Of a stretch of 64,000 nucleotides of DNA, positions 34,255 through 46,900 are shown in pieces. This DNA is from Sciurus carolinensis (Eukaryota; Chordata; Mammalia; Rodentia; Sciuridae): NCBI RefSeq assembly GCF_902686445.1, contig NC_062223.1, forward strand, positions 38,348,998 to 38,412,997, given 5' to 3'. Positions within the stretch are counted from its first letter, which is position 1. Every line of letters begins with the position of its first letter. Position numbers and translations under genes: made by a program. The notes under the pieces are model-generated. The model was not told the origin of the DNA and searched no databases. It saw only the letters and a list, made by a program, of their open reading frames with translations.

Positions 34255-34440
34255 ACTGAACAGGTTACTCATCATGCATGAGTACCTCTTATTGAGCCAG
34301 GCACTAGCTTCATGTGACAGATATGATACTCTGTGAGTCAGTAGTGAATAAAATAACCATAGTCTCTGATCTTGTGAAGTCCAGAGAAGCAGTGCATAAA
34401 TACTGTTAATGGAGGAATATGATTGTGAATTTAACATGCA
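34255..34440 (-). mobile_element. L2 3' end relic
   Basis: 'gagtacctcttattgagcca' followed by 'ggcactag', then 'cagtagtgaataaaataacc', fits the reversed L2 3' end (gagcacctactatgtgccag, then gtgaacaaaaca). Confidence 0.55.
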
Positions 34441-34544
34441 ACTAATGAAATCTGACTACAGAAGGTGCAGGTCATAAATAGAATGGCAGGAAGACAGGAA
34501 AATGTTGGTATTCCTGGAAAATCTGTTTTCCGCTCCTGGGTGTT

Positions 34545-34890
34545 TTAAAAATTTTTTTTGGTTATTTTTAAATATAAATGACAGTTGAGTGTATTTAGAC
34601 ATAGTATACATACAAGGAATATAACTTATACTAATTAGGATCCCAGTCTTGTGGTTGTACATGATGTGGTTATGTATAGCATGTTATTCACTGGTTGTGT
34701 ATTCAGATATGCATGTAGGAAAGCTATGTCAGATTCATTCCACTGTCTTTCCTATTCTCACCCCCTCCCTTCCCTTCATTCCCTTTTGTCTAATCCAAGA
34801 AACTTCTATTTTTCTCTCTCCCCTCTCTTACAGTGTGTCAGCATCCACATATCAGAGAGAATTGCTTGTGAATTGTGTGCATTTGCCAAA
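34545..34890 (-). mobile_element. 5'-truncated L1 3' end
   Basis: 'ttggttatttttaaatataa', 'cagtcttgtggttgtacatg', 'tcactggttgtgtattcaga' and a pyrimidine tract, then 'gtcagcatccacatatcaga'. Same subfamily as the small L1 at 20.0 kb. Confidence 0.8.
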
Positions 34891-35214
34891 CTAATAAAAT
34901 CAAGAGAGTTGGCACCTTCTTTTCATTAATGAGTAAAGAGGAAGAGTTACACATCAACAAGATTTCACCCTAAAATGAAAGATGCCATAAACTTTGTCCT
35001 TTCTTGACTACCTTAAGTATTGTTGGCCCTTCATTATTAGGAACCAAATGGTGCAATAAAATAGTTGTGAAGCTGGCAATTGCTAAATAATGGAGAATAA
35101 TATCTCTATGGACACGCTAATTTTGAGATCATAAATATTTGATCAGTGTACTGCATCAGTGATAATTTATATCCGCTTTATTTTTCCTAAACTTGGGGTG
35201 ACTTTTATTTAAAC

Positions 35215-35345
35215 ATAACAACTCTATGAATACTATGTTAATATAGTCATTATTATTTCTTTATGTACACATGAAGAAACTGAATCCTAAAAAAAGTTTA
35301 CTTGAATCACTTAAGGTCATACACATTGGTTAAATTAGATTTCCT
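35215..35345 (-). mobile_element. MIR SINE relic
   Basis: 'acaactctatgaatactatg', 'catgaagaaactgaatccta', 'cacttaaggtcatacacatt' match the reversed MIR core. Confidence 0.7.
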
Positions 35346-37194
35346 AACTCAGTTCACCAATCAAGTCTGCTTCATGCTAAGCTTTCCAAAGAATGTCACA
35401 CAGGTAAAGAAAGTCAAGAATGTGTGGATTGGATGAGACCTCCCACACAAGGGGAAGATCTGCTTTACTCAAAGTTTACTGATATTAATTTTCATCACCA
35501 CCCCCCATCCCAGAATAAAATGAAACAAAAAAACAAAAAAAACTTTACATTGACATTTAGACTGGCATTCGACCAAATATCTGAGTATCTTGGTTGAGCA
35601 GTTGATTCATAAAAATAACAATTACACATAATAATGCCAACATAAGGTATATATGCTTTGAAACAAAAATCACAGGCCCATTTAGTTTTAATTTATCTTC
35701 CACTACGATATTCAGTACGAGCCACTTGATTCTGAGCACTCTGCTTGTGTGGTGGTAGTGAAACTGTGCTTGGATACACCTCAGAAATGGTGTGTCACTC
35801 ATCCAGGGCCTCAGCTCCATGGGTCTGAAAAGTTTATGTTTAGATTCTGCAACTTTGACCAGAATATTTTCTCATATGAAAATCTAGTAGACACAACTTT
35901 ATAACTTGATGTCACCATTATTAGGGTCATCAAACCAGAAAGAAAACTTTCCTGTTGACTGGTCTGTATATTTTATATGCAACAGAGAAACATATTTACA
36001 AGCCCACCTCAGCGGAAAAGGGGTTGGTAGTATATGAATCAGGCAGAGAAATTAAACAGTCTAAAGAATTTACTCTGGTAAACCACCCAAATCCAAACAT
36101 CTAGGGAATTTCACATCTGTTGTTCTAGCACCCCTTTCTCTTGGCTCTGCTGTGAGAGATGTTCTAGACCCATTTCATCATTTCTTCCTCTCTTCCGTAA
36201 TTTTCAGTGATCAAATGCCAGTAGCTTTTCTTGGATCCTATCCTTATGTCAACTTTACTAATTTCAAAACATTTTCACAGCACAATATGGTTTCCAAATT
36301 TATGCCCTTAAATTCTTTTTCCTGTGTGGGTATCAGAAATATACATATGCTGCAATTTCATGTAAAGGCAGCACGTGAGGGGGAAGCAATTACTGTGCAC
36401 ATTTATAAAAAAATTCTAAATAGATAATTTGAATACATAAAAATTAAAAATGTTTGCACACAATTATTAACCATATTCTGACAAAGTTACTTAGTCACTT
36501 TTTCAATAAACAGTTTGGAGGTGGTGGTTAATTTGACTCATAAAAATACATACATTGCTACATATTAGGTCATAAGAAATTTCCAGTTTTATAATTTTAC
36601 CATATTAAAATTAATCTGAAGATTTAAAAAGGAAATAAGAAGCAAATGAGAATTTGAGAAAGGCATTTTAATAAAAGTTTGAGTACCTATCATTAAAAAC
36701 CTCCTGTCCACATTTCAATAAAACTATAACAAGAAATGATTATTTGTTGTTCTGCATTATTTTAGGATTCTTTACTTTTAATTGATTATGAATGTTACTT
36801 TGCCCTTACAAATGTTTGCCATATTTCTCTATAAATGTAATAACTAAAAGAATGATATTCTAGGGTACAGGCTATTGATGAGATTAATCAGTATTTCATA
36901 ATTGATTGTTCAATCATTTGACTTCTAAAAATAATAATCATAAGAAGACTTTTTTTGACATAAAATATTTTATATGTTTTTATATAATTTTTAAGGTATA
37001 TATATTAGAAAGTTTATCAATTGATCAATGTTTATAATCAATTGTCAAGATCGTAAATTCTCTTTGGTCCAATTAGTTAGATCCAATAGTTTTTTGAAAA
37101 TATATACTCTCAACAGAAGTGTGCATTGGTTTTGGTGACAGACTGATTTCTTAAAAGGCCCTGCTTCTCCACAGTCCCCCAGCAATGTACTTTA
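35346..37194. other. Unique sequence
   Basis: AT-rich, no named repeat and no gene-like frame. A C-run at 35501-35506 and A-runs near 35526-35541 only. Confidence 0.5.
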
Positions 37195-37400
37195 CAGGAA
37201 TCCCATCAAGAGGTAGAGTAGGTAGAGTTCTTGAGACTGGGTTGATCTTGTGATTTGCCATGGCCACCAGAATATGAATGAAATGATAATGTTTGTCCAG
37301 AAACTAGGCTTTGAGAGGTCCTATTCATCTCTGCCATCTCCTGTAAAATCTTGTATTCACCATGACAATAAGCTTGAAGTTAGCTAAGGGGCTATGAGAA
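37195..37400 (+). mobile_element. Possible MLT1-type LTR relic
   Basis: 'cttgagactgggttgatctt', 'gtgatttgccatggccacca', 'gaatatgaatgaaatgataa', 'ctaggctttgagaggtcct', 'caccatgacaata' follow the order of old MLT1-group LTRs. Weak, with no ends. Confidence 0.4.
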
Positions 37401-40315
37401 ATTAAGTAGAATTTTTCCTACCACATTAATTACAACAAGCATAGCTGAGCTCTGCAAAAATGCCCATCTGACTTGCAGTAGTATCAGAGTCAAGTTCTTT
37501 TCAGAGCTGTCCTGATAGCCCACAGATAGTGAGCAAAACTGTTTTTGTTGCTTTCCACTGAAGTTTGAAGTGTTTCCTTGGAAAGCATTATTGTGGCAAT
37601 TCATGGTGTCCAATATGCTATATCCTTAACACGATCAGGTTCTTTATATATTAACTTGTTAGGCAAAAATGGAAACTTTTTCTCTAAAATTCCAAATGCC
37701 TAATAGGCCAAATTTATCATAATTCAGGCCTTAAGGGTAAGAATATTACTTGTTTGAGCAACTGAGCAAAGACATAGACCATGGAGACTAGTGTGTGAGT
37801 GCTTATAATTATTTATTTTATAAGACCCCTATTAGATATCACCTTACAAATAAATATAGGAACTACAAATACAAGACTTTCATTTGTCATTCATCTGGAA
37901 GGTATAAATATAATCCACTCTTAATTCTTTGCTTAAATATTTTTACTTAGCTATTTGAGATAAAAGAGTGATACAAATGTTAAAATATGGTACAAGTTAG
38001 CTAACATTTGGTTAGATTTCAAATTCATATATAAAGGAAGATAATCCTAGATTTGGGTAACATTCTGATACTCTTATTTTTAAAAATTTAAAAGGTAGAA
38101 GAGAAAATAGGTTTTTGAGTTTATTTTAAAAATGAAGTTGCATCTTAAAACAAAAATATAAAGGGGAGAGTGTGCAACATTTTCTTCTGAAGTTTTATAA
38201 TGTGAGAATGCAGAATGCTGCAGCTCCAAATGCGAACACAAGATGTGTCAGTGTCTGTGCTCAGGAATGCAACTAAAATAATGCCTTTGCTTAATAATAG
38301 CACAACAGCTGTGCTTAAAACAGAAAGGTAGAGGTACTGTAGCACAAGTTCTTTTTTGTCGAAAGGCGTATTTTATATACTTGTGGTGTTTTAGTGCCGG
38401 GGAATAAACATTAAGTCAGATTTGTGCTATGTGTAAGTGAGGTGTGTGAATTGGTAAACTAGGGAGCAAAGAAGACAAACAGTAATGGAAAGTGATATCC
38501 TGACCATTAATTAAAAGCAATAAAACAGAAGAATTAAAAAAACCAGGAATTGGATAATAAGATAATATTCAGAAAAGGATCTCAAAAATAACTTTTAAGA
38601 AAAATAGGAGTCTATTAATAAGTGAGAAAGTAACTTTTACAGCAGTGGAGTTGAGAAGTGAGTTTCACTCATATGCAGACACATCATCATAGTCTACTGG
38701 TTTCCAGCATCACCTCCTCTCTATCTACCACTGACCTCCAGCTTCTGTACACTCCTCTGCACCCTTCAAATGACCCTAACAGTTCTTCATGCAGTGTATT
38801 CGAATTGCACATTCACTTGCCAATCATCTTCACAAGATGATGAAATCTCTGGAAACAATGACAATCTATGAACCAATGCCACATTCTCAATGCCTCAAAT
38901 AGTGTTTGTTTTGCAGGGTTTCCAAAATGATACTTTGATGAGAAGGATGGATGTCTAAGAAGAACAGGAGCAGTGCACCTGTACGACAGGGAGAAAGGAA
39001 AATAAGACATAGTCTGAGACCTCACTGATTATGGAAATTAGGACGGTAGGCACGGTAGAAAGAAAATATGAGACAGCAGTATCCAGGAAATACTGAGGAA
39101 CAGTGGTGATGAGATCAGTTACCCATGTTTAATTACGTGGTCCTAGAGCGTCAGCTACATAGAAATCAGGAATTATGACGCAAATGTTTATACAAGGACT
39201 GCAAAGAGTGAAAGCGTAGAAGACATGAAAACAGTTTCACGCTTTGGTATGTTGTTCTCCTTCTATCCAACTGAAAGTTTCATGAAGACTATGAATTCTA
39301 CAGTAAAAGTATTTTACTAATAGTCATCGCTACAACATTCCAGTAAATTAAACTAAGTGCCAGTTTATGTTCTTCAACTTAGTGCTATGCCACCTTACCT
39401 CAGGGATAATTTAGACTCCCATTAGAATGACAGGGAGTCATGGAATCACAGCCACCTATTTAGGTCTGAAGCTTTCTTCTGTTAAAAGGACTTGGACAAG
39501 TCCCATATAGATCAGTCACTCAAGGATGTGAAACTCATTCAAATAAGTGTTGGTTTCCTCCAGTCCAATCTTTCTACTTCACTCTAGGCTTTGGTTATGA
39601 AGATGAGTTTGTGTCCATCCTCAAGTCCTGCTACAAGGGAAGTTTGAGCTTCAGAGAAGGGAGGAGGTCAAAGTCTGGGGAAAGTGTTCCCCTATCCTTA
39701 CCAAAATACTGTGGACTCTGCTGTCATGAAAGCTTAGGAAAGGGAAAAATGAGGAATTTTAGGGTGAGGCTGTCAGGGTAGATGTCAGGAAGATAATAGT
39801 TTTGACTCTCCAATAAACAGCCTGCATTGATTTACACTGAGTCAATGATGATACTTGGGAGGTGATCGTGACAGATTGCTTAAGCAGAGTTCTTTTGCCA
39901 CTTTTGCTTTAAACTGCATGTGTTTGGAGCCATGGCTTTCTATCCTCTATTGTTGGATCAATTTGGGGTTTGGGGGAACATATAGCTGATCATTTGGTTG
40001 AAAAATAGAGACAAAAATGCATTTAAATGAATTAGAGAAAGATACACAAAATTCTATAATCTTGAACTTGAGTTTTGATGGGGCAGGTGATATTTCATCT
40101 TCTTTCTTATGATGGAGATGGATTTGGGCAAGAAAAGACCAATAGTATCTGGTGACTCAGGCACAGAGGAAATAAGATTAAAAGAAAACCATGGGAAAAT
40201 GTTGACATATACAAAAAAAAAAAAAGATTTAATATACCTATTAAACAAAGAGTGCTTATAGATGAGTAGGTAGACAAAGATAAATAAATCAACAGAGAAA
40301 TGAACTAAGACCTGC
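37401..40315. other. Unique sequence
   Basis: No named repeat or gene. The short open frames present are below 75 codons and lack domains. An A-run lies at 40210-40223. Confidence 0.5.
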
Positions 40316-40341
40316 GATAGCTAATTTTTAAGCGAAGACAG

Positions 40342-40658
40342 TGTAAGCTATTTGGCTAGTGGCCAAATAAAATCGACAGAAAGCGACGGAAGCAAGCTTT
40401 ATTGGAATTTGACTCTGGGGCGAAATTCCCAGTCCCCTGGGGTACAGGTCAGGGTAGGGAGCCAGAGAAAATCGCACATGGCTCCAGCTGCCCAGGGTCT
40501 TTAAAGGCCGGAATGGGCGGGGGTCCTGCTGAGAGATAGGTGGAGGTAAGGGTCAGTGGAGTTTTCCTGCCCGTTTGATTGGTCGCCATGTGGTGCACTG
40601 CCCTCTGCCTCAGTTGCTCTGCTCTCTGTCATATAGTCGCCCAAATTCTGACCTAACA
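40342..40658 (-). mobile_element. Compact ERV solo LTR
   Basis: Read on the - strand it starts TGTTAGGTCAG and ends in CA, with a CCAAT-type word (gaccaatcaaacgggc) near 40585, a TATA-like 'ggcctttaaagacc' near 40500 and AATAAA near 40400, in the correct order for an LTR promoter and poly(A) signal. Much more GC-rich than its surroundings. The flanks are gacag (40337-40341) and gatag (40659-40663): a 5-bp TSD with one mismatch. If the LTR instead began at 40321, a perfect gatag/gatag pair would flank it, but the CA end would be lost. No coding region is present. Class I versus II cannot be decided by eye. Confidence 0.8.
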
Positions 40659-40870
40659 GATAGACGCTCACTATCCTCTAATTAAACAAATTTACATCTC
40701 AAAAAGAGTGAGATATCATTTTTTGTATGTAAGTTTGAAAAGATTGGTCACACCCCATGTTGATAAAGATTTGAGGATAGAAGTGTTATCATCTTGTATG
40801 AGAATGAATAGATTCTTGAAGCGTTTACTCAATGATACTAGTGAAGCCAGAATTGGGGACAGGCAGTTAG

Positions 40871-41355
40871 TGTAGAAATAGGGGATCCAGTCAGATTGAG
40901 GAAATGGAGGCCATGAAAATCATCTGCCTCTGGAAGTTGGAGACTGCCCCTGGGAGAATGGAATGTCAAGGATCTCTGGAGCCCCTTGATCACCAAATTT
41001 ACTTGCACTTGTCAAGGACTACAAGCAAGGAGCTGCTAATTAATGTCCCCTGGGCCCTTATCTGCCTGAAACCCTTTGGCCCTCACCCTGCCCATCTGCT
41101 TCTCACTTTATGCATCTCAACTGCAAAACTGGGCCTAGTCACCTAGGCATGAAGGAAAGAGATAAGGGGGAGAGAACTGGAGAACAAAAGAAAACTTAAC
41201 CTATAAAGGATATAGGGCATGCTCACTTCTTGGGACTTCAGAACAGCAGCCATGGCCCCCTTCTCCCTCCTGGGAAAAATCTGTATTATTACCTTCAAAT
41301 AAAACCTGCTAAATATGCTTACCTTGGTGTGCTTCTCTGATGTTATACTTCAACA
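40871..41355 (+). mobile_element. LTR-like block, family not recognised
   Basis: Starts TGTAGAAATAGG and ends TTCAACA, with AATAAA at about 41300 placed some 55 bases before the end and a GC-rich body. This length and layout resemble a class I ERV solo LTR. I could not match it to a named family and see no TSD. The 80-codon open frame inside (40904-41146) has no domain. Confidence 0.45.
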
Positions 41356-41689
41356 CCTGAGGAAGCAGAATCTGTCACCAGTAAATAGCAGTATCACTAT
41401 CTTAACAGAGTTCTGCCCTGATCATCCTGTTTAAAGTTGTACCCTCATTTCCCCATCGAAGCCTGACTTTGGATTATCTTTACCCTACTACTTACCAGCA
41501 TTGAACATAAAACATACTTTTTAAACCTCTGTTTCAAATTGCCTTTCTCCCCTTATTATGATGCTAGTTTTATGAACATACATATTTTAATCTGTTTGGT
41601 TCACTGATATTTCTCAACTAACTAAACTCTGCTTGGTATTCAGAACATACCAATATTTACTGCCTGAATGTGGAATGCATCAACTAATA

Positions 41690-42165
41690 GATACATTAAT
41701 ATATACAGAATCCATAAATGCTCATATGATTTGACCCATCAATTTTAGCAAGTTGTCAATGAGAAAATGGTCAGAAAATTTTGCAAGAGTATTCATAAGC
41801 ATGTTCATGTTAGTATTAAATAACAAGAAACAAAACAAAATTTTAAATGTTCACTGATAAGAGATGAGATTAAATTGATTTCGCACACCAAGGACTGTAA
41901 TACCATGAAAAATAATTATTAACAGATATACATTACTGAAAAATTCTTAAAATTTCTTGAAAATAAGTTACTAAAAAATTGAGTACAATAGAAAATTTGT
42001 TGTTTAAAGGGCTAGCAAGACATGCAAATGACTGTTAAAAGTGGTTACCATGTTTATAAATTGAATTGAATTTTACGTTTTTCCTTTTATATTCCATATT
42101 ATTTTAATTTTTTCAAAATAAGCCTGAATGACAAATAGGGAAAAATAAAGAACATAACATTTTGA
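41690..42165 (+). mobile_element. Ancient L1M 3' UTR relic
   Basis: 'gatttgacccatcaatttta', 'attcataagcatgttcatgt', 'taaatgttcactgataagag', 'gactgtaataccatgaaaaa', 'ctgttaaaagtggttaccat' follow the old L1M 3' region in order on the + strand. Confidence 0.65.
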
Positions 42166-42489
42166 CACAAATTAAAATGACACAGCATATTTATTTTTGG
42201 TGAAGAAAAAAGTATCAGTTTTCTTTTTGGCGTTTTATAAACGAAAATACATTTCCAATAAATATAAGATATCTTTCAATTAGTGTTGCAAATATCTCGT
42301 CAGATCAGTTTTTAAAAACTCAATGAAATTAAACTCTTAATAACAAGCAAAGGAGTACATGTAAACCATTTTGAATTTAAACTAATTCACATAAAAATAA
42401 AACTAATAATGTCTTAATCAAAAGTTGGGAGAATAAAATCTCCCAAGCATAATGTCAACAAAGTTCAACACTTCAACATTTCTAACATA

Positions 42490-42775
42490 CAAATTTTGTT
42501 ACTATAGCTTTGCAGTATAACATGAAGTCAGGTATTACAATACCTCCAGTGTTACTTTCTTTGCTTAAAATTGCTTTGAAAATTTGGTCTTCTATTCTTT
42601 TTGTATTTTTATTTTTTAATTTGTGTTCTTCTATTCTAAATGAATTTTAGAACTGTTTTTCATAGTTTTGTGAAGAATGTCATTTACATAGTGATAGGGA
42701 TTGCATTGAATCTGCAGGTTGTTTTTTTTTTTTTTTGGTAATATGACCATTTTAACTATATTAATGAGACCAGTA
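42490..42775 (-). mobile_element. L1 ORF2 fragment, inverted arm
   Basis: 'ctttgcagtataacatgaag', 'gaagaatgtcatttacatag', 'tgatagggattgcattgaat', 'atgaccattttaactatatt' are the reversed ORF2 stretch encoding the AIPIKIPMTF region. Directly abuts the next entry. Confidence 0.75.
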
Positions 42776-42938
42776 GAGTAGTGGAAGGGAATCAGGGACA
42801 GGGAGGAGAGAAGGAAGAGGGGAACTACTGGGGAATGGAATTGACCAAATTATATTGTTATATTGTGTGTATGTATGAAAATGTAATAACAAATTCCACT
42901 ACTATGTGTAATTACAATGCACTAATAAAAAATTTTAG
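42776..42938 (+). mobile_element. L1-type 3' end, + strand arm
   Basis: A purine-rich stretch is followed by 'gaccaaattatattgttata', 'aataacaaattccactacta' and 'tacaatgcactaataaaaaa', an L1 3' end with an A-rich tail in + orientation. Abuts the inverted ORF2 fragment, so the two may be one twin-primed insertion. Confidence 0.6.
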
Positions 42939-44984
42939 AAGACTACCTATGCTGTGGTATGGACCAGGGATATAAATTCCCTTTGTGTGTGCTCACCCTC
43001 CTTCTCGTAGTCCTCCCAGCCAGGGGCAGGCTGGAGTTTAGCACTGGAAATTTTATCTTAAAAAAAAAAAAAAATGTCATTCTTTGTGACTGAAAGAAAG
43101 CCACTTTTAGGTCAAAGCCACTAAGTTAGCAACAAATAGTTATGAATCCTGATGTGTGTCATTAGTCTGTGAAGTCTTCAGGGATCCTAATATCTGAATA
43201 TTCTAAAGGTTGGTGGTGTGGATAAACATAAATTTTAATTTAAAGGACAACCAATGTTAAAAGTAGAGAAGTATTTGCCAGCACGATCCAGCCTTTCAAA
43301 TGATTAATTAGAAGCCAGTTAGCTAGTGAAACGTGAGAACAAAGCGGGAATCGTGAACTTGGCTCATAGAAACCCTGAATCCATTGGTGTACACTTGCTG
43401 CTTTATCCATTATCAGCTCAGGACACTCATGCTGACTGCATGGAGATAAAAGACTGAATATCTTATTACCAGCTCCCTTGAGCCCTGTGGCCAAATCTTT
43501 TTGTGGTTTGAGCTTAATTACCTTGAAAGAGGTGCATCAGTTTTATGAGGTTACAAATAAACAGAAGATTTAGATCTTCCCTTGTGTGAAACTGGTTCAT
43601 AGATTGAATTCTTAACAATTGTCACCAATCCAACTTTGTAGAAGACAGCATCTCATTTGTTTAAGGAAACACACTGCCAACTAAAATTGTCCTTCCCAAG
43701 TCCTGAATTAATTTCTAAGAATATTAAAATAAAAATAATTGCATTTCTTATTTACAATATCCTGAAGAACAACTACCAATCAGGACATATGACTGTTTAT
43801 GTGTCTTTATAATTTCTACTAAGTACAAAATCTTTTATTTCCCTATTAACATTAGTGATTTTAACAGGTGAGATGACAGCAATTGAAGTTTCTTCATCTT
43901 AAAACATATCATATTTCAACCTGAAATCTGAGCACAATGCTTAACTATTTTTAGAACATCTAGGGCCCTGTTGTTCTTGGTATCTAGCTCTTCTCCTTAG
44001 AGCAAATTTAAGAGCTGGAAAAATATGTGGAATTCAGTTTGTTCAGCTGTGGGTTTCTGAGGAGTGGTGGGTATTTTAGTGCTAGGCTGTAGACTGAGCA
44101 GATTACCTGTGCAGACCAAGTTATTCCCTAATTTCTCTTTCAGGGTTACAAAGGGCAACTACAGTTCTCAATTCTCATTACAGTAACAGTCAAATGAATT
44201 ATTTAATGATTTGATTTAGAGCAATGGCTCTTTAAGATGCTTCATTGTTAATTCTCCTTTAAAAAATGGGGATGAATTGTTAGAAAAATTTGAAAGTTTA
44301 AAATTTTATTTAGCAGAATAAAAATATTAATATCGCTATCTACAGAATATCCCTGTGGGTTTCCCTGTTGTCTAAAGCAGATGACCCAGACACCAAAATT
44401 TAGTCCTGCATTGAGGTAGCTACTTAAAGCAAAAATAAATTCCTTTCTGCAATAACAATTCAGTTAAATAAACGTTGAGAAATAAGGGGATTAATAGAAT
44501 TTTCTCTTTATTCTACTAACTCACCTATGTTATAAGACAGTCAAGACAAATATTCTCTTGTTAAGAACTGATACATGGAGCTTTTAATCTTAATTGAATT
44601 CTTTACTCTCAGATATGTGTTTCTGATCCTATGAATCCTTTTTGCATTTTCTCCAACTGATTTTATAGCTATCTGTGCACATCATAAAATCGAGTCACTT
44701 TATTTTGAATATTCTTCCTCTATAGTATTTTAGGAACTTATATGTGTATTCATTTTTTTCTTTTGTTTAAAATTTTCCTTTATTTTTAAAATATATCCAA
44801 TATACGTAAAATGTGAAAAGTAAAAAAAAAAAAATTAAATTAAAAAAAAGACAAGAAAAATAATTCTAGAATACTATTCATAATCTCGATTCATTACATT
44901 TTATATTACTTAAATGCCCCTCTGAAATCACATAACTCTTCTTTCCCTCCTCCCCTTCCTCCTCAGTCTTCTTCTTATTGAAAA
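42939..44984. other. Unique sequence
   Basis: Only an A-run at 43060-43074 and A-rich low-complexity sequence at 44822-44851. No gene or named repeat. An 84-codon - strand frame at 43240-43494 has no domain. Confidence 0.5.
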
Positions 44985-45174
44985 ATTGAACACCCAGGGG
45001 TGCTTTACCACTGAGCCACACCCCCAGGCCTTTTCCTTAATTTTTAATTTTGAGACAGGGTCTCTCTAAGTTGCTTAGCATCTTACTAAATTGCTGAGGT
45101 TGGCCTCAAATCAAGAACCTCATGCCTCAACATCCCATGTTGCTGTGATTACATATATGTGCTGCTGTGTTCAG
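44985..45174 (-). mobile_element. Composite B1/ID SINE (MEN-like)
   Basis: 'attgaacacccaggggtgct', 'ccactgagccacacccccag', 'tttgagacagggtctctcta', 'ttgctgaggttggcctcaaa' in reversed order. Confidence 0.88.
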
Positions 45175-45789
45175 ATAATTCTTTCTTAGCAAAAAAGTTA
45201 TAGTACCTCTCACATTTTTATCAAGGTATTGTTAAACATATATGAATCCATGCAATAAACTTCTTAATTTCTTAAAAGGAGGGATATTGATTTTTAATTT
45301 GATATTTTTGTGGTTTTTAGATCAAATTATACTAACTGCTTATTAATAAGATGATTAATAACTTTGTATAACTCTTACATATATAAATTCAGAAGAAACT
45401 AAAACAAATATATTCCTGTTTCTGAATAGCGTTCTTTAGTAATTTTATGTTCACTAGAATAGCATCAAAGAAAAACATGAATCTTTCTCCCTAATCAAAA
45501 ACTCAGAGCAGTGTCTGGCCATGATAACACCTTTAGAGTAAAACCTAACTGACAGAAGAGGAAGCTGTGATAACCAGTGGGGAGTATGTATGTACATTTT
45601 TTTTTCAAAATTCCATTTGAAGGAATTAGTGATAAAAAAAAGGCTCAACATGTCTTTAACTTAATCTCATATTTAAATTAAGTTAAAGGAGGAGAGGTAG
45701 GATTTGAGTGAAGTGTCCCAAAGTCTATGCCTATTCCCTCAGCTTATTAAAATGCTGGCATGGAATTGGAAAGTAGAGGTTACTAAAAG

Positions 45790-46900
45790 TTCATTTCCTC
45801 ATTCACCCAATATTTATTGAGTATGTCTTTAGGTACTGAAAACACAGTGGTAAGTAAAAACATGGTCCTTTTCTTCAGGGTACTAAAATGCATTAACAAG
45901 ATTAAAAAAAATTAAACACAGAAATGAAAATGAATTACAACTATGATGAAGTACAAATACAGAAAGCTAAGTGTGTGTATAATAGGGTATGCTAACTTAA
46001 ACTAGGGAGTCACACAATACCAAAGAAAATGCTAGGCAGAGCAAGCCCTTGCTAACTGAGATATCAGTCAGCTATGTTTGAGAAACCAGAGAAAGAGACA
46101 GTTTGGTCTGGGTTTAAAATATGATAAGTATCATATTGTCATGAAGATGTAAGCAAGGTTCATGAAGTAGTAAGCAAGGTTCATTTTATGTAAGACCTTA
46201 GACGGTAGCTGTGTTGTCAATTTTCTGTCACTGTGAAAAAGGACTGAAATGAACAATTTAAAAGGAAGAAAGATTTATTTTGGCTCACAATTTTAGAGGT
46301 CTAAACCCATGGTCTGTAGGCCCCAGCACTTTGGGCTGGTAGGCAGGCAGAACATCATGGCAAGGAGGGAGTGGAGGATGGCAGAACAAGACCAATGTGG
46401 CTAAGAAGCAGAGAGAGAGAGAGAGTGTGTGGTGGGGGGGACAGTGAGAGAGAAAGAGTTTGAGAAAAATTTAACCTTCAGGGATATGTCCCCAAGGACT
46501 CACTCTCTCCAACCATATTCTATCGCCGTTTCTACCACTTCCCATAATCCATTAAATTATGAATCCATAAATGGATTCACCCATTGAGGAGGTCAGGGCC
46601 CTCATGATCCAATCATCTCCAAAGGTCCCACCTGGGAACACTGCTGTCTTGGGGAGAGAACCTTCAACACATGAGCTTTGGGAAATAGCTCTGATCCAAA
46701 CCACAAGAGCAATACATTTATTTAAAAGATAAGTATAATTGAATTGGGGGGACAGTGAAGTATTTTTCTGAAGAAATGATATGATCTGATTTATTTTAAC
46801 ATGATTAGTTTCTATATGGAGAATGTATTACAGAAGGACAAAGGTTAGAGACTCCGCTTAGCTAACCCAACTGCCATTCAAGAGACAACACTCACTTGGA
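45790..46900 (-). mobile_element. Long L2 relic split by a MaLR LTR
   Basis: Reversed L2 3' end at the left ('cacccaatatttattgagta', 'ggtactgaaaacacagtggt'), then ORF2-region words to 46211. After the LTR it continues ('gaagaaatgatatgatctga', 'tctatatggagaatgtatta'), equivalent to the L2 'gtgacatgatctgactt' region. Confidence 0.7.
46212..46706 (-). mobile_element. MaLR solo LTR inserted in L2
   Basis: TG...CA ended, reversed: 'tgttgtcaattttctgtcac', AATAAA reversed as 'gatttattttggctcaca', 'gcagaacatcatggcaagga', 'ccctcatgatccaatcatct', 'cacatgagctttgggaaata', ending 'gatccaaaccaca'. MSTA-like layout. Contains a short GA tract and G-run at 46410-46440. Confidence 0.88.

Noticed and set aside
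46410..46440. Possible G-quadruplex or regulatory G-run
   Set aside because: Only one G-run of note next to GA repeats inside an LTR; no four-tract pattern.
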